A DNA stretch of 64,000 bases from an uncultured Flavobacteriales bacterium. GTDB taxonomy: Bacteria; Bacteroidota; Bacteroidia; Palsa-965. A program made the translations under genes and the position numbers. Shown here one piece after another: positions 46,101-53,806 of this stretch (positions are counted from its first letter, which is position 1; each line of letters starts with the position of its first letter). The notes below the pieces were generated by a model, which ran no database searches, was not told where the DNA came from, and saw nothing but the letters and a program-made list of their open reading frames with translations. The stretch covers positions 3,129 to 67,128 of the forward strand of contig CALJIF010000049.1 in the NCBI GenBank assembly GCA_937974275.1, given 5' to 3'.

Positions 46101-47561
46101 ACAAAAACACGTTTGCGTCCGGTGGTAATGACTGCTGCGGTTGCTTCGCTCGGATTTTTACCAATGGCCATTTCGCACGGAAGCGGAGCTGAAGTACAGA
46201 AACCATTAGCAACCGTTGTTATTGGCGGATTAATTACTGCAACACTATTAACCTTGCTCGTTTTACCCTGCATTTATCAATTAGCCGAAGGCGGATACAA
46301 ACGAGTACGTAAACCTAAAAAAATGAAGCCTACTACTAATCTTATATTGCTGTTCATTCTTTGCGGATCAACTGCATTTAGTCAGGTAAAAACTGTTTCG
46401 CTTGATTCTGCATTAAATATTGCATACAGCAATAATAAAAACCTGCAAGCGGTTTCCATGCAAACAGATTATTACCAATTGCAAAAGAAAACAAGCAGCG
46501 AATTACCGAAAACCGATGTGAGTTTAACCTATGGGCAGTATAATAGTTTTTACCGTCAGGATAACAACATCACCATCTCCCAAACCATACCATTTCCAAC
46601 GGTATTTGGTGCAAAATCATCGCTTGCTACTGCACAAACAAAGGGAGCCGAATTAAAAACAGCAGCCACTAAAAATGAGTTGACATTACAAATACGCCAA
46701 GTGTATTATCAGTTGCTATTTTGGAAAAGTTACCAATTGCTGCTGCAAAAACAGGATACTATGTACGCGCAAATGTCCAAGTCGGCAGACCTGCGGTATA
46801 AAACCGGTGATGGAACTTTACTGGAAAAAACAGCTGCTGATACCCGACTGAGTGAAGTGCAAAATAAACTCTACTTGGTTCAGGCAGAAATAACCGCACT
46901 AAACATCAACTTACAAGCATTAATGTGTGTAACCTATCCTGTTGAAATCATAACTACAGATTCATTAATTCGGCCTTTCAATTTGATGAATGATAGTGCA
47001 GCCGTTTCATCAAACCCTCAATTAGCTTATATGAAACAACAAATTGAGATTGCAGAAAATGAAAAGTCGTTAGTTTCTGCATCCACACTTCCTGAATTCA
47101 AAATCGGTTATTTCAATCAATCGCTTTACGGAGTACCATTGGATGCAACAAATACCCAGTTTGCAGGTTCTGGAAATCGGTTTCAGGGAGTTCAGTTCGG
47201 TATAGTGGTTCCACTTTGGTTTGCCCCGCAGGTGAATAAGTGTAAGGTAGCACAAAAGCAAGTTGAGATCAATGAAATGAATTACCAAAGTGAGCAGATC
47301 ATGTTTCAGAGTTTTTATGAGCAAGCGGTACAACATTACATCGCAGCAAAAAATAACCTGGACTATTACTCTACAGTCGCTTTGCCGAATGCCAACCTGA
47401 TTGAAAAACAATCGCAAACATCTTATGCAAAAGGAGAAATCGGGTACGCTGAACATTTGCTTAATCTGCAACAGGTAATTTCCATCAAAGAAAATTACCT
47501 CAATGCGGTGAGTGAATACAATCAGGCTGTAGTTTATATTGAATACTTAACCGCACGTTAA
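43188..47561 (+). CDS. Heavy-metal RND pump fused to outer-membrane channel (CzcA-CzcC fusion)
   Basis: 1457 residues in one continuous frame. Residues 1-1045 are a CusA/CzcA-type RND permease: DAVPDITNNQVQI near 37-49, the HME signature IDFGLIVDGAVIIVEA near 400, and transmembrane bundles at about 10-30, 340-550 and 870-1040. A second signal-like segment (MKPTTNLILLFILCGSTAF, about 1046-1064) begins a TolC/CzcC-type outer-membrane factor with coiled helices to the end. Such fusions occur in Bacteroidota. Expels divalent cations such as Zn, Co or Cd, or Cu/Ag; the exact metal is not determinable. How one chain spans both membranes is unclear. Confidence 0.9.
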   Translation: MLDAIIRFSIRNKLVIGIFTLALVAWGSYSLKQLPIDAVPDITNNQVQIITAAPSQSAQDIERLVTFPVEQAVATVPGIIEVRSFSRFGLSVVTIVFKDEVDIYKARQLVSERLNEAMNQIPDGVGIPELAPVTTGLGEIYQYTIHAKPGYEQKYDAMALRTIQDWIVRRQLLGVEGVADVSSFGGYLKQYEIALNPDKLKSMNITINDVFTALEKNNQNTGGAYIDKKPNAWYIRSEGLIESKQDIENIVVKNLDNGIPVLIGNVAEVSYGHAIRYGALTYNDKGEAVGAIVMMLKGANSSEVIENIKERMEQIKKTLPEGVEIEPFLDRAKLVDNAIGTVAKNLMEGALIVIFILVVFLGNFRAGLIVASVIPLAMLFAISLMNVFGVSGNLMSLGAIDFGLIVDGAVIIVEATMHHLGMKRLGRRLTQTEMDDEVFESASKIRTSAAFGEIIILIVYLPILALVGIEGKMFKPMAQTVSFAILGAFILSLTYVPMMSALFLNKNTEHKRNFSDRLMDFIQRIYTPFINGALKRPLIIIGGSLLLFITSLFVFTRLGAEFLPSLDEGDFAVETRVMTGSNLEETIDASNKAAKILLERFPDEVKMVVGKIGSGEIPTDPMPIEACDLMVILKDKSEWTKTSDKNELAEMMTEELEDIPGVTFGFQQPIQMRFNELMTGARQDVVVKVYGEDLNMLTYYSNQIAALVSTIDGAKDLYVEKVTGARQILVKYKRDEIAKFGMNIEDINRTINTAFAGQSSGMVYEGEKRFDLVVRLEGENRTSIEDVRNLFISTPNGKQIPLEQVAIVDFDEKAPIQIQRDDAKRRITVGFNVRGRDVESVVKELQKKIEKNIKFEPGYYPTYGGTFKNLQEARDRLSIAVPVALLLIFLLLYFTFASIKQGLLIYTAIPLSAIGGVFALWVRGMPFSISAGIGFIALFGVAVLNGIVLIAEFNRLKAEGLTDVKERIIRGTKTRLRPVVMTAAVASLGFLPMAISHGSGAEVQKPLATVVIGGLITATLLTLLVLPCIYQLAEGGYKRVRKPKKMKPTTNLILLFILCGSTAFSQVKTVSLDSALNIAYSNNKNLQAVSMQTDYYQLQKKTSSELPKTDVSLTYGQYNSFYRQDNNITISQTIPFPTVFGAKSSLATAQTKGAELKTAATKNELTLQIRQVYYQLLFWKSYQLLLQKQDTMYAQMSKSADLRYKTGDGTLLEKTAADTRLSEVQNKLYLVQAEITALNINLQALMCVTYPVEIITTDSLIRPFNLMNDSAAVSSNPQLAYMKQQIEIAENEKSLVSASTLPEFKIGYFNQSLYGVPLDATNTQFAGSGNRFQGVQFGIVVPLWFAPQVNKCKVAQKQVEINEMNYQSEQIMFQSFYEQAVQHYIAAKNNLDYYSTVALPNANLIEKQSQTSYAKGEIGYAEHLLNLQQVISIKENYLNAVSEYNQAVVYIEYLTAR

Positions 47562-47582
47562 ACGAATTAAAAAATAGAAATC

Positions 47583-48803
47583 ATGAACACAACAAAATAT
47601 ATATTGGCGATCTTAATATCCTTCTCACTTTTTTTCACCTCATGTGGTGGTGGAGAAGAAGATCATGCAACCGAGGAACACCACGATGAAGAATCAGATA
47701 TGGTGGAATTAACAGATGCTCAATTCAAAGTAGCAGGTATTGAATTGGGCAATGTAGAAATGCGCACCATCAGCGGAACAATTCCTGCCAGCGGATTACT
47801 CGATGTACCACCGCAAAGTAAAGTCAGTATTTCAGCTCCAATGGGAGGATTTGTAAAATCTACAGATTTACTACAAGGCTCAAGAGTTAATAAGGGTCAG
47901 GTGGTAGCCGTTATGCAACATCAGGATTACATTCAATTGCAGCAGGATTATTTGGAAAATTTCAGCCAACTGGAATATCTTAAAGCAGAATATGATCGTC
48001 AGCAGGAACTTGCAAAAGAGAACGTAAATGCTAAAAAATCCTTAGAACAAGCAAAGGCAAATTACTATTCCACAAAAGGAACAGTTGATGGACTAAAAGC
48101 CAAATTGCAAATGCTTAACATCAACATTACGAATTTGGAAAAGGGCGAAATTCAAAACACGATCAATCTCTATGCGCCCATTTCAGGTTATGTCACAAAG
48201 GTAAATACGAACATTGGTGCATTTGTAAATCCGACTGATGTATTATTTGAAATTGTAAATACCGAAAAACTGCATGTAGAGCTAACCATTTTTGAAAAGG
48301 ACGTTCCGCTTTTGAAAGTTAACCAACGTGTTCTTTTTACACTCGCCAATGAAACGACACACCGCGTAGCCTTCGTACATCTAATCGGTCGTGAAATAAG
48401 TTCAGACAGAAGTGTTCAGGTACATTGTGAAATTGATAAACAAGATCGCGAATTAATACCGGGAATGTATTTGAAAGCCATTGTTGAGACAGACAGCGCA
48501 CACGTTGCTGCGGTGCCTGAAGAAGCCATTGTGAATTTCGAAGGCAAAAAATATATTTTCATCGAAACGGCAGAAGTACATGAAGATGGTGAAAAACATG
48601 ATCATGAAAAAGGTGAAAAGGAAGAAGAAAAGCATCATTTCAAAATGGTAGAAGTAACCACCGGAGAAACTGAATTGGGTTTTGTCTCGGTAAAACTACC
48701 TGAAGGCTTTGAATTGAATACTAAAATTGTAACCAAAGGCGCATTCAGCTTATTGGCTAAAATGAAAAACAGCGAGGAAGAAGAAGGCGGACACGCACAT
48801 TAA
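47583..48803 (+). CDS. Heavy-metal efflux periplasmic adaptor lipoprotein, CzcB-like
   Basis: 406 residues with a lipoprotein signal (MNTTKYILAILISFSLFFTS then Cys21). The adaptor hairpin, lipoyl and beta-barrel domains lie between about 60 and 310 (SAPMGGFVKSTDLLQGSRVNKG, then NLYAPISGYVTKVNTNIGAFV). Two His/acid-rich stretches, HATEEHHDEE near the N-terminus and HEDGEKHDHEKGEKEEEKHH (about 338-357), probably bind metal. It starts 21 bases after the fused pump gene and works with it. Confidence 0.9.
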   Translation: MNTTKYILAILISFSLFFTSCGGGEEDHATEEHHDEESDMVELTDAQFKVAGIELGNVEMRTISGTIPASGLLDVPPQSKVSISAPMGGFVKSTDLLQGSRVNKGQVVAVMQHQDYIQLQQDYLENFSQLEYLKAEYDRQQELAKENVNAKKSLEQAKANYYSTKGTVDGLKAKLQMLNINITNLEKGEIQNTINLYAPISGYVTKVNTNIGAFVNPTDVLFEIVNTEKLHVELTIFEKDVPLLKVNQRVLFTLANETTHRVAFVHLIGREISSDRSVQVHCEIDKQDRELIPGMYLKAIVETDSAHVAAVPEEAIVNFEGKKYIFIETAEVHEDGEKHDHEKGEKEEEKHHFKMVEVTTGETELGFVSVKLPEGFELNTKIVTKGAFSLLAKMKNSEEEEGGHAH

Positions 48804-48884
48804 CATAACATGGGCAGAACTCTGATTTCTTTTCTTTGCAGTTGCAAGGTTTTCATAATCGGAGCTTCTTGCCCGCCAAATTGA

Positions 48885-50891
48885 ATGGATATGATGAATA
48901 CTGATCCAAACCATAAACATACGTATGATGAACACGGAAAGATGACCTGCTGTTCATTGGAAGAAAAGGTAAATACTGAAGCCGAACAGCGACTGAGGGT
49001 AAAGGGGATTTCCACCAAAATCACACTTGATGATCTTAAGGATTATGCTCCCGCAATAATCAGTTTCATTTTGCTTATCTCAGCCATTGTTATCGATAAT
49101 TTCATTGAACAGAATTGGTTCAGTGGTTATGTACGCCTTATTTGGTATGTAGTTTCTTACCTACCTGTAGGTATTCCTGTAATTATTGACGCAGGAAAAG
49201 CCATGCTCAAAAAAGATATTTTTTCTGAATTTTTTCTCATGAGCATAGCGACACTTGGTGCCTTTGCCATAGGTCAATTCCCGGAAGGAGTTGCTGTGAT
49301 GCTTTTTTACGCGGTGGGAGAATTGTTTCAATCAGCAGCCGTTAAGCGGGCTAAAGGAAATATCAAGGCATTGCTGGATGTAAGACCGGATTCTGCCAAT
49401 GTTTTACGCAATGGAAACTTTACTATTGTAAAACCGGAAACCGTGTCTACTGGTGAAACTATTCAGGTAAAAGCAGGAGAAAAAGTTCCGTTGGATGGAA
49501 TATTAATTTCCGCTACAAGTAGCTTCAACACCGCTGCACTTACCGGAGAAAGTAAACCCGATACCATTCGAAAAGGAGAGAAAGTTTTGGCAGGAATGAT
49601 TAACATGGGTGGAGTGATTGAAATTAAAGTGACAAAACTATTTTCTGAAAGTTCCATTGCCCGCATTCTTGACTTGGTTCAGAATGCAACTGCCCGAAAA
49701 GCACAAACCGAATTATTCATTCGGAAATTTGCAAGAATTTACACACCCATCGTTGTTTTGCTTGCAACGCTCTTGACCACAATCCCTTATTTTTTTGTGA
49801 GTGAGTATGTATTTGCCGACTGGCTCTATCGTGCATTGATATTCCTCGTAATCTCTTGTCCATGCGCGTTGGTCATTTCTATTCCACTCGGATATTTTGG
49901 AGGAATTGGAGCCGCTTCACTTAATGGAATTTTATTCAAGGGTTCGAATTACTTAGACCTGATGACAAGGGTGAATACGGTAGTGGTAGATAAGACTGGA
50001 ACACTTACGAAAGGTGTTTTTAAAGTGAAGGAAATAAAATCTGATACTTTTTCTAAAGAAGAATTTATCGCACTTGTTTCCTCAATCGAAGCGCAGTCCA
50101 CCCATCCCATTGCCAAAGCTATTGTAGAATATGGTGGCGATGCGCATAAGGAAATCAAAATTTCACAAGTAGAGGAGATTTCCGGACATGGTCTAAAAGC
50201 AATTTTTTCAGGTGAAATTGTGCTTGCCGGAAACACCAAGCTATTAAAGAAATTCAATATTGCTTATCCAAAAGAAATAGATTCAATTGTTGATTCAATT
50301 GTGGTTGTAGCAATGAACGAAACGTATGTTGGGTACATTACTGTTGCCGATGAGTTGAAAGAAGATGCTAAACAAGCTGTGGATGATTTGCATTCGATGA
50401 ACATAGAAGTCATTATGCTTTCGGGTGACAAACAAGCAGTGGTTAATGACGTTGCAACCTTATTAGGAATAAAAACTGCTTTCGGAGATCTTCTCCCACA
50501 GGGGAAAGTTGAAAAGGTAGAAGTGCTAAAATCTGATAAGTCCAGGATAATTGCTTTCACAGGTGACGGGATAAACGATGCACCTGTGTTGGCTTTGAGT
50601 GATGTTGGAATTGCTATGGGAGGATTAGGAAGCGATGCAGCCATTGAAACAGCCGATGTTGTAATTCAAACCGATCATCCTTCCAAAATTTCAACTGCCA
50701 TCCAAATCGGAAAAGCGACAAAGAAAATTGTTTGGCAAAATATTATCCTTGCGTTTGGTGTTAAAGCAGTTGTGCTCGCATTAGGTGCCGGTGGAATTGC
50801 TACCATGTGGGAAGCCGTTTTTGCAGACGTGGGGGTTGCTTTGTTGGCGATATTGAATGCGGTTAGGATACAAAAGATGAAGTTTAGTTGA
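48885..50891 (+). CDS. P1B-type heavy-metal translocating ATPase (CadA/ZntA-like)
   Basis: Pumps divalent soft metals (Zn, Cd, Pb, Co) out of the cytoplasm at the cost of ATP. No ferredoxin-like metal-binding domain is present; instead a short N-terminus has HKHTYDEHGKMTCC. The actuator motif is TGES (about 217), the CPC ion-binding motif SCPCALV (about 324), the phosphorylation site DKTGTLT (Asp about 368), the HP motif STHPIAKA (about 406), and the hinge GDGIND (about 560). The protein has eight expected helices, and 668 residues is normal for a short P1B-2/4 type. It complements the RND system by removing cytoplasmic metal. Confidence 0.93.
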   Translation: MDMMNTDPNHKHTYDEHGKMTCCSLEEKVNTEAEQRLRVKGISTKITLDDLKDYAPAIISFILLISAIVIDNFIEQNWFSGYVRLIWYVVSYLPVGIPVIIDAGKAMLKKDIFSEFFLMSIATLGAFAIGQFPEGVAVMLFYAVGELFQSAAVKRAKGNIKALLDVRPDSANVLRNGNFTIVKPETVSTGETIQVKAGEKVPLDGILISATSSFNTAALTGESKPDTIRKGEKVLAGMINMGGVIEIKVTKLFSESSIARILDLVQNATARKAQTELFIRKFARIYTPIVVLLATLLTTIPYFFVSEYVFADWLYRALIFLVISCPCALVISIPLGYFGGIGAASLNGILFKGSNYLDLMTRVNTVVVDKTGTLTKGVFKVKEIKSDTFSKEEFIALVSSIEAQSTHPIAKAIVEYGGDAHKEIKISQVEEISGHGLKAIFSGEIVLAGNTKLLKKFNIAYPKEIDSIVDSIVVVAMNETYVGYITVADELKEDAKQAVDDLHSMNIEVIMLSGDKQAVVNDVATLLGIKTAFGDLLPQGKVEKVEVLKSDKSRIIAFTGDGINDAPVLALSDVGIAMGGLGSDAAIETADVVIQTDHPSKISTAIQIGKATKKIVWQNIILAFGVKAVVLALGAGGIATMWEAVFADVGVALLAILNAVRIQKMKFS

Positions 50892-50893
50892 AT

Positions 50894-51040
50894 ATGTTGA
50901 CGAAAGAATCGCTTGTTGAATATATTACTCAGCATAATCCGAATTTAAATAAGGAAACATTACTGCAACTAAGTCTTGAATCGCTTGTTGTAATAAAAGT
51001 TCAAATAGAAATCGAATTATCAAAATTGAAAAAGGAATGA
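50894..51040 (+). CDS. Small helical protein, 48 aa, in metal operon
   Basis: MLTKESLVEYITQHNPNLNK, then a helix rich in Leu, Val, Glu and Lys (LESLVVIKVQIEIELSKLKKE). It starts two bases after the P-type ATPase stop and overlaps the DUF3703 gene as ATGA, so expression of all three is coupled. No family recognised; it could be a small regulatory partner of the ATPase. Confidence 0.55.
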   Translation: MLTKESLVEYITQHNPNLNKETLLQLSLESLVVIKVQIEIELSKLKKE

Positions 51041-51429
51041 AATTTTATTTTGGGATTCCGGCTGCACTAAGGAAAGAAGTGAACAAGGAAATTGTATTAT
51101 CAAAAGTGTGTATATCAAAAAAAGATTGGCCGAAAGCATGGAATCATTTGGAACGCGCCCACATTCTTGGTCAATCTTCTCCATACCAACATTCCCGTGT
51201 CCATTGGAGAATGCTTATATTTGCATTTCGCATTAAAAACGGAAAAGAAATTATTGGACAACTCCCTCGTCTTTTTATAGGTGGAATAAAATCGTTTGTT
51301 GGGAAGATCCCGGTTGGCAATACTGGAGGGGCAAATGTACATCCTTTACAACAGATGGAGATAGCTGAAGATTTGAAATTAATTCTGAAAACGCATTTGG
51401 GTAACGATTCACTTTACCAAAAGGTTTAA
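51037..51429 (+). CDS. DUF3703 family protein
   Basis: 130 residues, soluble. It matches the DUF3703 pattern AWNHLERAHILGQSSPYQHSRVHWRML..KNGKEIIGQLPRL, then GKIPVGNTGGANVHPLQQMEI. Family members are often encoded next to heavy-metal efflux genes in Bacteroidota and Proteobacteria; function is unknown. His and Asn/Gln-rich motifs could bind metal. It overlaps the 48-aa gene by ATGA and the end of the convergent DtxR-like gene by 21 bases. Confidence 0.8.
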   Translation: MKFYFGIPAALRKEVNKEIVLSKVCISKKDWPKAWNHLERAHILGQSSPYQHSRVHWRMLIFAFRIKNGKEIIGQLPRLFIGGIKSFVGKIPVGNTGGANVHPLQQMEIAEDLKLILKTHLGNDSLYQKV

Positions 51430-52059
51430 TACCATTTGCAAGCTTAATCGTATTTCATTTCCGTTGCACTTTACGAGCATGGAACCATCAAATGACTCTA
51501 TTTCCAAAACAGTTATTTGGTCTCCGATTTTAAGTTTGTATTTGTCGAGAAATTTCAGGAAGACGCTGGAGTGATCGGCCACGCCATTTATATGATACTT
51601 TCTTCCCACCTTCGCATCCGAGAGTTTGATGAATTCTATTTTATGAAATTTTCCCTTTTCATCAGGAATCGGGTCTCCATGCGGATCGTATAACGGATTT
51701 CCTAATTTCTGAAAAAGTTTCTGAATTAATTTTTCGCTCGAAACATGTTCAAGCTCCTCAGCAATCTCATGCACTTCATCCCAACCGAAACCGAGTTCTT
51801 GTGCAAGAAAAGTTTCCCATATCCTGTGTCTTCGTACAATGGCTAATGCCTTTTTCGTGCCTTGCGTTGTCAATTGCGTTCCATACGATTTTTCATACTT
51901 GACAAGATGAAGTGCATCCATTTTTCTTACAGCTTCCGTAATCGTGGCAGGATTAACTTTCAATGCCAAGGCAAGCTGTTTGTTGGTTACTACATGGGTA
52001 TTCCCATTCGATAAATGGTAGATGGTTTTCAAGTAGTTTTCAATGGTTTCCTTTTGCAC
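51409..52059 (-). CDS. DtxR/MntR-family metal-dependent transcriptional regulator
   Basis: 216 residues: winged helix DNA-binding domain (about 1-65, QLALALKVNPATITEAVRKM), dimerisation and metal-binding domain (about 66-140, RRHRIWETFL..EVHEIAEELEHVSSEKLIQKL with the His/Glu ligands), and a C-terminal FeoA/SH3-like domain (about 145-216). Members repress metal-uptake genes when Fe or Mn is bound. It is divergent from the DUF1111-Rieske-porin operon, and a 20-bp palindrome lies between them. Confidence 0.9.
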   Translation of the reverse strand: MQKETIENYLKTIYHLSNGNTHVVTNKQLALALKVNPATITEAVRKMDALHLVKYEKSYGTQLTTQGTKKALAIVRRHRIWETFLAQELGFGWDEVHEIAEELEHVSSEKLIQKLFQKLGNPLYDPHGDPIPDEKGKFHKIEFIKLSDAKVGRKYHINGVADHSSVFLKFLDKYKLKIGDQITVLEIESFDGSMLVKCNGNEIRLSLQMVLNLLVK

Positions 52060-52066
52060 AAAAAAT

Positions 52067-52086
52067 AATTTAGGTATGCCAAAATT
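52067..52086. promoter_or_regulatory. DtxR-type operator candidate
   Basis: AATTTAGGTATGCCAAAATT is an imperfect 20-bp palindrome (16 of 20 positions symmetric), with the core AGG-N4-CC typical of DtxR/IdeR boxes (TTAGGTTAGCCTAA-type). It lies 8 bases upstream of the regulator ATG (52059) and 52 bases before the chosen DUF1111 start, so it could control both. Confidence 0.6.
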
Positions 52087-52138
52087 AATAATTATTTAAT
52101 CCAAATGAATGATCACATTTGCGCATATTCCATTATCC

Positions 52139-53362
52139 ATGAATAACACGACCAAAGTATTGTCTGTAATAGTCTCATTAACAATCGGTATAACCGCTTG
52201 TCAAAAGCTTTTGCCTCCTGTTCCGCCTGATGATGAAATATTGGATGGCCCTGTTGATGGATTAAGTCAACAAGAGAATGCTCAGTTCATTGCAGGTGAT
52301 ATCGCCTTCAATGAAGATGTTTTCACCAAGGAAAACGGTCTCGGGCCATATTTTGTAGCTACTTCCTGTGTAAGTTGCCATGCAGGAGATGGTAAAGGTC
52401 ATCCCTCAACAACTTTAACTCGTTTTGGGCAATGGGATTCAACCGGAAACCAATTCATGCAGTACGGAGCCCCGCAATTGCAGAATAGGGCATTGCCGGG
52501 ATATAATCCTGAAGTAATTCCCGTTGGCGCACCCTCAGCAAAATTTATACCTCCTGCAAATACAGGACTTGGATTTCTTGCTGCATTAACAGATGCGCAG
52601 ATTCTCGCCAACGTTGATCCTTTTGACTCGGATGGAGATGGAATTTCAGGTGTACCGAATTATATTGTTCCTCCATCCTACTTCATTCCGCAATCATTTC
52701 ACCAATCCTTTTCCGGAAAATATATCGGACGCTTTGGTAAAAAAGCAGCTGCGGTAGATTTATTGCATCAAACAGTAAATGCCTATAATCAGGATATGGG
52801 TATTACAACCGAATATGCGCCATACGAACCGAGCATGAATGGACTTGCTTTTCCATATCCTGATGATGTTGCAGATCCCGAAGTTTCGAGCAATACTGTT
52901 CTTAATCTCGTTTTTTACTTACGTACTCTCAAAGCACCCATTCAAAGAAACCAAAATGATGCGGATGTCATGGCAGGAAAACAAATTTTTATCAATACAA
53001 AATGTGCAAGTTGTCATACACCCGAATGGACAACAGGAGCCAGTGATATTAGTGCTTTATCGTATAAAACATTTTTTCCATATACCGATTTGCTTTTGCA
53101 TGATATGGGTAGCGGATTGGATGACGGTTATACAGAAGGAACTGCTAAAACATACGAGTGGCGGACTCCTCCACTATGGGGATTAGGTCTTGCAAAATTC
53201 TCACAGGGAGGACAATATTTCCTAATGCATGACGGACGAGCCACAAGTATTGAACAAGCTATTTTAATGCACGGAGGCGAAGCGGCCAATAGCAAAAATC
53301 TATATCAGGGTTTAAGCGAATCCGATAAACAAAAACTCATTAAATTTTTAGAGAGCCTTTAA
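52139..53362 (+). CDS. DUF1111 di-haem cytochrome c lipoprotein (di-haem oxidoreductase family)
   Basis: The ATG at 52139 gives a lipoprotein signal (MNNTTKVLSVIVSLTIGITAC, Cys21); an upstream ATG at 52109 adds ten residues. Two c-type haem sites are present: CVSCH (about 80, with GDGKGH) and CASCH (about 290, in INTKCASCHTPEW). The DUF1111 family (also called thiol oxidoreductase or di-haem oxidoredictase) resembles MauG/cytochrome c peroxidases. Motif FNEDVFTKENGLGPYF near 55-70 is typical. Electron partner is likely the Rieske protein encoded 3 bases downstream. Function in metal metabolism is inferred from the DtxR-type regulator. Confidence 0.8.
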   Translation: MNNTTKVLSVIVSLTIGITACQKLLPPVPPDDEILDGPVDGLSQQENAQFIAGDIAFNEDVFTKENGLGPYFVATSCVSCHAGDGKGHPSTTLTRFGQWDSTGNQFMQYGAPQLQNRALPGYNPEVIPVGAPSAKFIPPANTGLGFLAALTDAQILANVDPFDSDGDGISGVPNYIVPPSYFIPQSFHQSFSGKYIGRFGKKAAAVDLLHQTVNAYNQDMGITTEYAPYEPSMNGLAFPYPDDVADPEVSSNTVLNLVFYLRTLKAPIQRNQNDADVMAGKQIFINTKCASCHTPEWTTGASDISALSYKTFFPYTDLLLHDMGSGLDDGYTEGTAKTYEWRTPPLWGLGLAKFSQGGQYFLMHDGRATSIEQAILMHGGEAANSKNLYQGLSESDKQKLIKFLESL

Positions 53363-53365
53363 GTT

Positions 53366-53806
53366 ATGGATAGAAAAGAATTTCTGAAAACATGTGGATT
53401 TGCATGTCTTGGCGTTGCTGGAATTGCTACAATCATGGGGTCGTGTACCACTGCTAAATTAGTTCAAACTACAAGTAAGAACAATCTGCTTACGATTGCA
53501 AGAACAGAATTTATCGAGGTCAAAAAAGATAAAACCAAAACGCGCAGACATATTTTAGTTAAAACATCTGAATTGGATTTCCCCATTGCGATTTATCGCT
53601 TTTCAGATTCAGAATTTTCAGCCATTTTGCTTCGTTGCACTCATCAGGGAAGTGAATTGAACGTCAACGGAGATATGCTTACTTGTCCTGCGCACGGAAG
53701 CGAATTCAGCAATAAAGGAGAAATCATCCAAGGCCCTGCCGACAAAATGCTCACATCTTATAACGTTTCATCAGATACAAACAACATTTACATTCATTTA
53801 GCATGA
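53366..53806 (+). CDS. Rieske [2Fe-2S] protein, probable membrane-anchored electron carrier
   Basis: 146 residues. An N-terminal signal or anchor (MDRKEFLKTCGFACLGVAGI..GSCTT) has a lipobox-like GSC, and no twin arginine is present. Both Rieske boxes are present: CTHQGSEL (Cys-x-His, about 91-98) and CPAHGSEF (Cys-x-x-His, about 108-115), ligating one 2Fe-2S cluster. It overlaps the following porin-like gene by ATGA. A partner for the preceding DUF1111 protein is likely. Confidence 0.85.
   Translation: MDRKEFLKTCGFACLGVAGIATIMGSCTTAKLVQTTSKNNLLTIARTEFIEVKKDKTKTRRHILVKTSELDFPIAIYRFSDSEFSAILLRCTHQGSELNVNGDMLTCPAHGSEFSNKGEIIQGPADKMLTSYNVSSDTNNIYIHLA

Noticed and set aside
46323..47561. Separate czcC gene starting at ATG 46323
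   Set aside because: The frame is continuous with the RND part and no stop intervenes, so the fusion is the simpler reading; kept as an alternative in the findings.
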